Assembly: GCF_000252445.1 (NCBI RefSeq)
Contig: NC_017790.1
Coordinates: forward strand, 577,501 to 638,142
DNA: 60,642 nt
DNA from: Deinococcus gobiensis I-0
GTDB lineage: Bacteria; Deinococcota; Deinococci; Deinococcales; Deinococcaceae
Reading direction: 5' to 3'
Part shown: positions 58,651-60,642 of the stretch, piece by piece
Position numbering within the stretch: position 1 is the stretch's first letter
Layout: every line of letters begins with the position of its first letter
Notes under the pieces: model-generated
Told to the model about the DNA's origin: nothing
What the model saw: only the letters and a program-made list of their open reading frames with translations
The model's database searches: none
Made by a program: the position numbers and the translations under genes

Positions 58651-60618
58651 CTAACGCCCCCAGCCCACGAAGGCCGCGTCGTCCAGAGACAGGCGGCCCA
58701 GCTTGCGCCACTCGCCCCGGATGGCCTCACGCATGAGCGGCATGGTCAGGGGCGTACCCTGCGCGGCGGCCATGAAGGCGGCGTTCAGCGCCACCGAGCG
58801 GATGTTGCCCCCTGCGAGCTTGATCTGCGCGAGCTGCGCGTAATCCAGCGCCGCCGTATCCACCTGTTCGGGAAAGGCCCGCTGCCAGATGCGGGCGCGC
58901 TCGGCGGCCTCGGGCGCGCGGAAGTTGAGCGTGAAGCGGATGCGGCGCATGAAGGCCTGATCCATGCTGCTCTCCAGGTTGGTGGTCAGGATCGCCAGGC
59001 CCCGGTAACTTTCCATGCGTTGTAGGAGGTAGTTGACCTGCGTGTTGGCGAAGCGGTCGTTGCTGCTCTGCACGTCGCCGCGCTTGCCGAACAGCGAGTC
59101 GGCCTCGTCGAACAGCAGGATCACGCCGCCCTCGTCGGCCGCGTCGAAGATCTGGCGCAGGTTCTTCTCGGTCTCGCCGATGTACTTGCTGACCATGCTG
59201 GACACGTCCACGCGGTACAGGTCGAGCTTCAGGGCGTGCGCGACCACCTCGGCCCCCAGCGTCTTGCCCGTACCCGAGGGGCCGCTGAACAGCGCGCTGA
59301 TGCCCAGCCCGCGCGAGCGCCCCATGCCCCAGTCCTCATACACGCGGGCGCGGTGGCGCACATGCTCGACGATCTGAGAGAGCACCGCCTTGTCCTCGGG
59401 CGGCAGCACGAGGTCGTCCCAGCCGGGTTCGCCGGTCAGGCGCTCGGCCAGCTTGCCCAGGCGCTGACGCCCGGCGACCCGGCAGGCCTGCCAGGCGCGC
59501 TCCAGCTTCTCGTCGTCGCTGCGGGCCGCCTGACCCGACACGGCGTCACCCAGGGCCGCCGCCTCCGCCCGCCCGGCGATGGCGCGGGCATTGAGGCTGA
59601 ACTGGTCGGTCAGCTCGGCCAGGCGGGGCAGGTCGGCGCGGCGCAGGCCCAGCTGCGCGGCCCACACCTCGCGCTGCTCGGCGCGCGTGAGATGAGGCAC
59701 TTCCAGTTCCAGGGCGGGCCGTCCGGACCCCAGGTCCAGTGGCTCCTGGGCCAGCACCACCAGCGGTCCGCGCAGGTGCGAGGCCACGCTGGCGACCAGC
59801 CGCTCCAGCCGGGGTACAGGCCAAGCCTCCTCGCCCGCCTCCAGCCGGTTCAGGTGCGCTTCGAGCACGAAGGCCGAGGGATACAGCGCGGCCTGCCGCT
59901 CCCACAGCGTCAGGTCGCGGGCCAGCGCCTCACCGGCCGCCACGAACTCGTTCAGGGTCAGGCGCGTGACCGGGCGCTCCAGGGTCGCCAGCCCCGCCAG
60001 CGCGAGGTCGAGCTGCGTGTCCAGATCCCCGCCGTGAAGCTGCGCGGCGGCCTGCGGTCCGGTGGCGAGGTGCCGCGTCAGGGCGGCCGTCAGCCCGGCC
60101 GGATCGCCCGCTCCGGCCGGGTCGGGAAGCGGCTGCACGTAAGGCGCGAGTTCCGTCGGCACCTCGTCCGAGCCGTACAGGTAGGCCAGCACGGCCGGAT
60201 CGAGCCGCAGCACCTGCAAGCTGAGGCTGCCCTGCGGCTCGCCCGCCACCGGCAGCAGCAACCGCGACGTGAACAGGGCGCTGCGCTCGCCCATCACCCC
60301 GGCGTCGTCGCCGAACAGGCTCAGCGCGAGGTGGCGGGTCACGCCCCCCAGCGGCGGGGGCTGGTCGTCGTAGTGCAGCTGCACGAACTGCCGCAGCCGC
60401 AACGGGTGAACCTCGCCGGCCAGCGCCAGCATCAGCAGCCCGCCCTCGACACCCGAGAGCCCGAGCGTGCCGGCCAGCTGCGAGAACCGCGAGTGGCCGT
60501 CGTCCAGCGGGTTGACGAGCGGCCCGTCGGCCTGCCCGCTGAGGTGCAGCTCGATGGCCTGGATGAAGTTCAGCACGGCCTCCGTGGTCGAGGGAGCCGT
60601 CCAGGTCGGCTCGGCCAC
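58651..60618 (-). CDS. AAA+ ATPase of contractile-injection-system type (possibly cut at window edge)
   Basis: At least 655 residues; GTG 60618 is a possible start, but the frame is open to the window end, so the true N-terminus may lie outside. An N-terminal non-ATPase region (about 1-400) with winged-helix-like segments precedes one AAA+ module: Walker A SGPSGTGKT (446-453), Walker B VILLFDEADSLFGKRG (499-514), sensor 1 AILTTNLESSMDQAF and an Arg pair MRRIRFTLNF. This long-N-terminus single-AAA form matches the ATPase (Afp15-like) found in extracellular contractile injection system and related tailocin clusters. A general ATPase of the same fold is the alternative. Confidence 0.75.
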   Translation of the reverse strand: MAEPTWTAPSTTEAVLNFIQAIELHLSGQADGPLVNPLDDGHSRFSQLAGTLGLSGVEGGLLMLALAGEVHPLRLRQFVQLHYDDQPPPLGGVTRHLALSLFGDDAGVMGERSALFTSRLLLPVAGEPQGSLSLQVLRLDPAVLAYLYGSDEVPTELAPYVQPLPDPAGAGDPAGLTAALTRHLATGPQAAAQLHGGDLDTQLDLALAGLATLERPVTRLTLNEFVAAGEALARDLTLWERQAALYPSAFVLEAHLNRLEAGEEAWPVPRLERLVASVASHLRGPLVVLAQEPLDLGSGRPALELEVPHLTRAEQREVWAAQLGLRRADLPRLAELTDQFSLNARAIAGRAEAAALGDAVSGQAARSDDEKLERAWQACRVAGRQRLGKLAERLTGEPGWDDLVLPPEDKAVLSQIVEHVRHRARVYEDWGMGRSRGLGISALFSGPSGTGKTLGAEVVAHALKLDLYRVDVSSMVSKYIGETEKNLRQIFDAADEGGVILLFDEADSLFGKRGDVQSSNDRFANTQVNYLLQRMESYRGLAILTTNLESSMDQAFMRRIRFTLNFRAPEAAERARIWQRAFPEQVDTAALDYAQLAQIKLAGGNIRSVALNAAFMAAAQGTPLTMPLMREAIRGEWRKLGRLSLDDAAFVGWGR

Positions 60619-60642
60619 CGGCCGCCGGGGCGGCGCGCGACC

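Overview
The window is high-GC chromosomal DNA that fits the genus Deinococcus. Pointers are a class II UvrA (UvrA2), a MRJP/yellow-family protein, a leaderless gene style in which a -10 hexamer sits 6-10 nt before the start codon, and the general gene repertoire. No rRNA, tRNA, CRISPR array, prophage or intact insertion sequence was found. The species cannot be named from the sequence alone.

Left part (1-24 kb): the end of a Gfo/Idh/MocA oxidoreductase, a SMI1/KNR4 protein, a secreted MRJP/yellow-like protein and uvrA2. A leftward operon follows for 4-hydroxyphenylacetate (homoprotocatechuate) meta-cleavage, in the order hpaE-hpaB-hpaD-hpaG-hpaF-hpaH-hpaI. It has a good sigma-70 type promoter and a divergent PucR-type regulator whose start looks frameshifted. 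The operon would convert 4-HPA to pyruvate and succinic semialdehyde, but the flavin reductase hpaC is absent. Next come a DUF1684 protein, a TerD-AIM24 fusion, and a fused 3-oxoacid CoA-transferase overlapping a 3-oxoadipyl-CoA thiolase (lower beta-ketoadipate pathway). Divergent from these is a cupin/SBP/permease/permease transporter operon without ATPase genes.

Middle part (23-43 kb): two convergent, related c-di-GMP proteins (GAF-GAF-GGDEF and GAF-PAS-PAS-GGDEF-EAL), a GH13 alpha-glucosidase, a lipoprotein-type S8 protease behind an AT-rich control region, an APC-type permease, a polysaccharide deacetylase overlapping a DedA-type protein, a class III aminotransferase with a CoA-acylating semialdehyde dehydrogenase (probable beta-alanine or similar omega-amino acid breakdown), a LolD/FtsX-like ABC operon with a CPFC-motif exported protein, and a PhoA-type alkaline phosphatase.

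Right part (43-60.6 kb): a leftward cobalt/cobalamin cluster behind a cobalamin riboswitch: NicT-type Ni/Co permease, CobN N-terminal half (fused to a [2Fe-2S] ferredoxin-like domain), a formate/nitrite-channel (FNT) gene, CobN C-terminal half, a methyltransferase, a ChlI-ChlD fusion and CobB. The cobaltochelatase large subunit is therefore split in two. The FNT gene lying between the halves has its own leaderless promoter and a strong hairpin behind it, so it looks like a self-contained insert in the operon. This is the most unusual arrangement in the window. Beyond it lie a membrane-anchored von Willebrand A protein, an 800-bp gene-free stretch with a stem-loop, ilvD, and at the right edge an AAA+ ATPase of the type found in extracellular contractile injection system clusters, which would continue outside the window.
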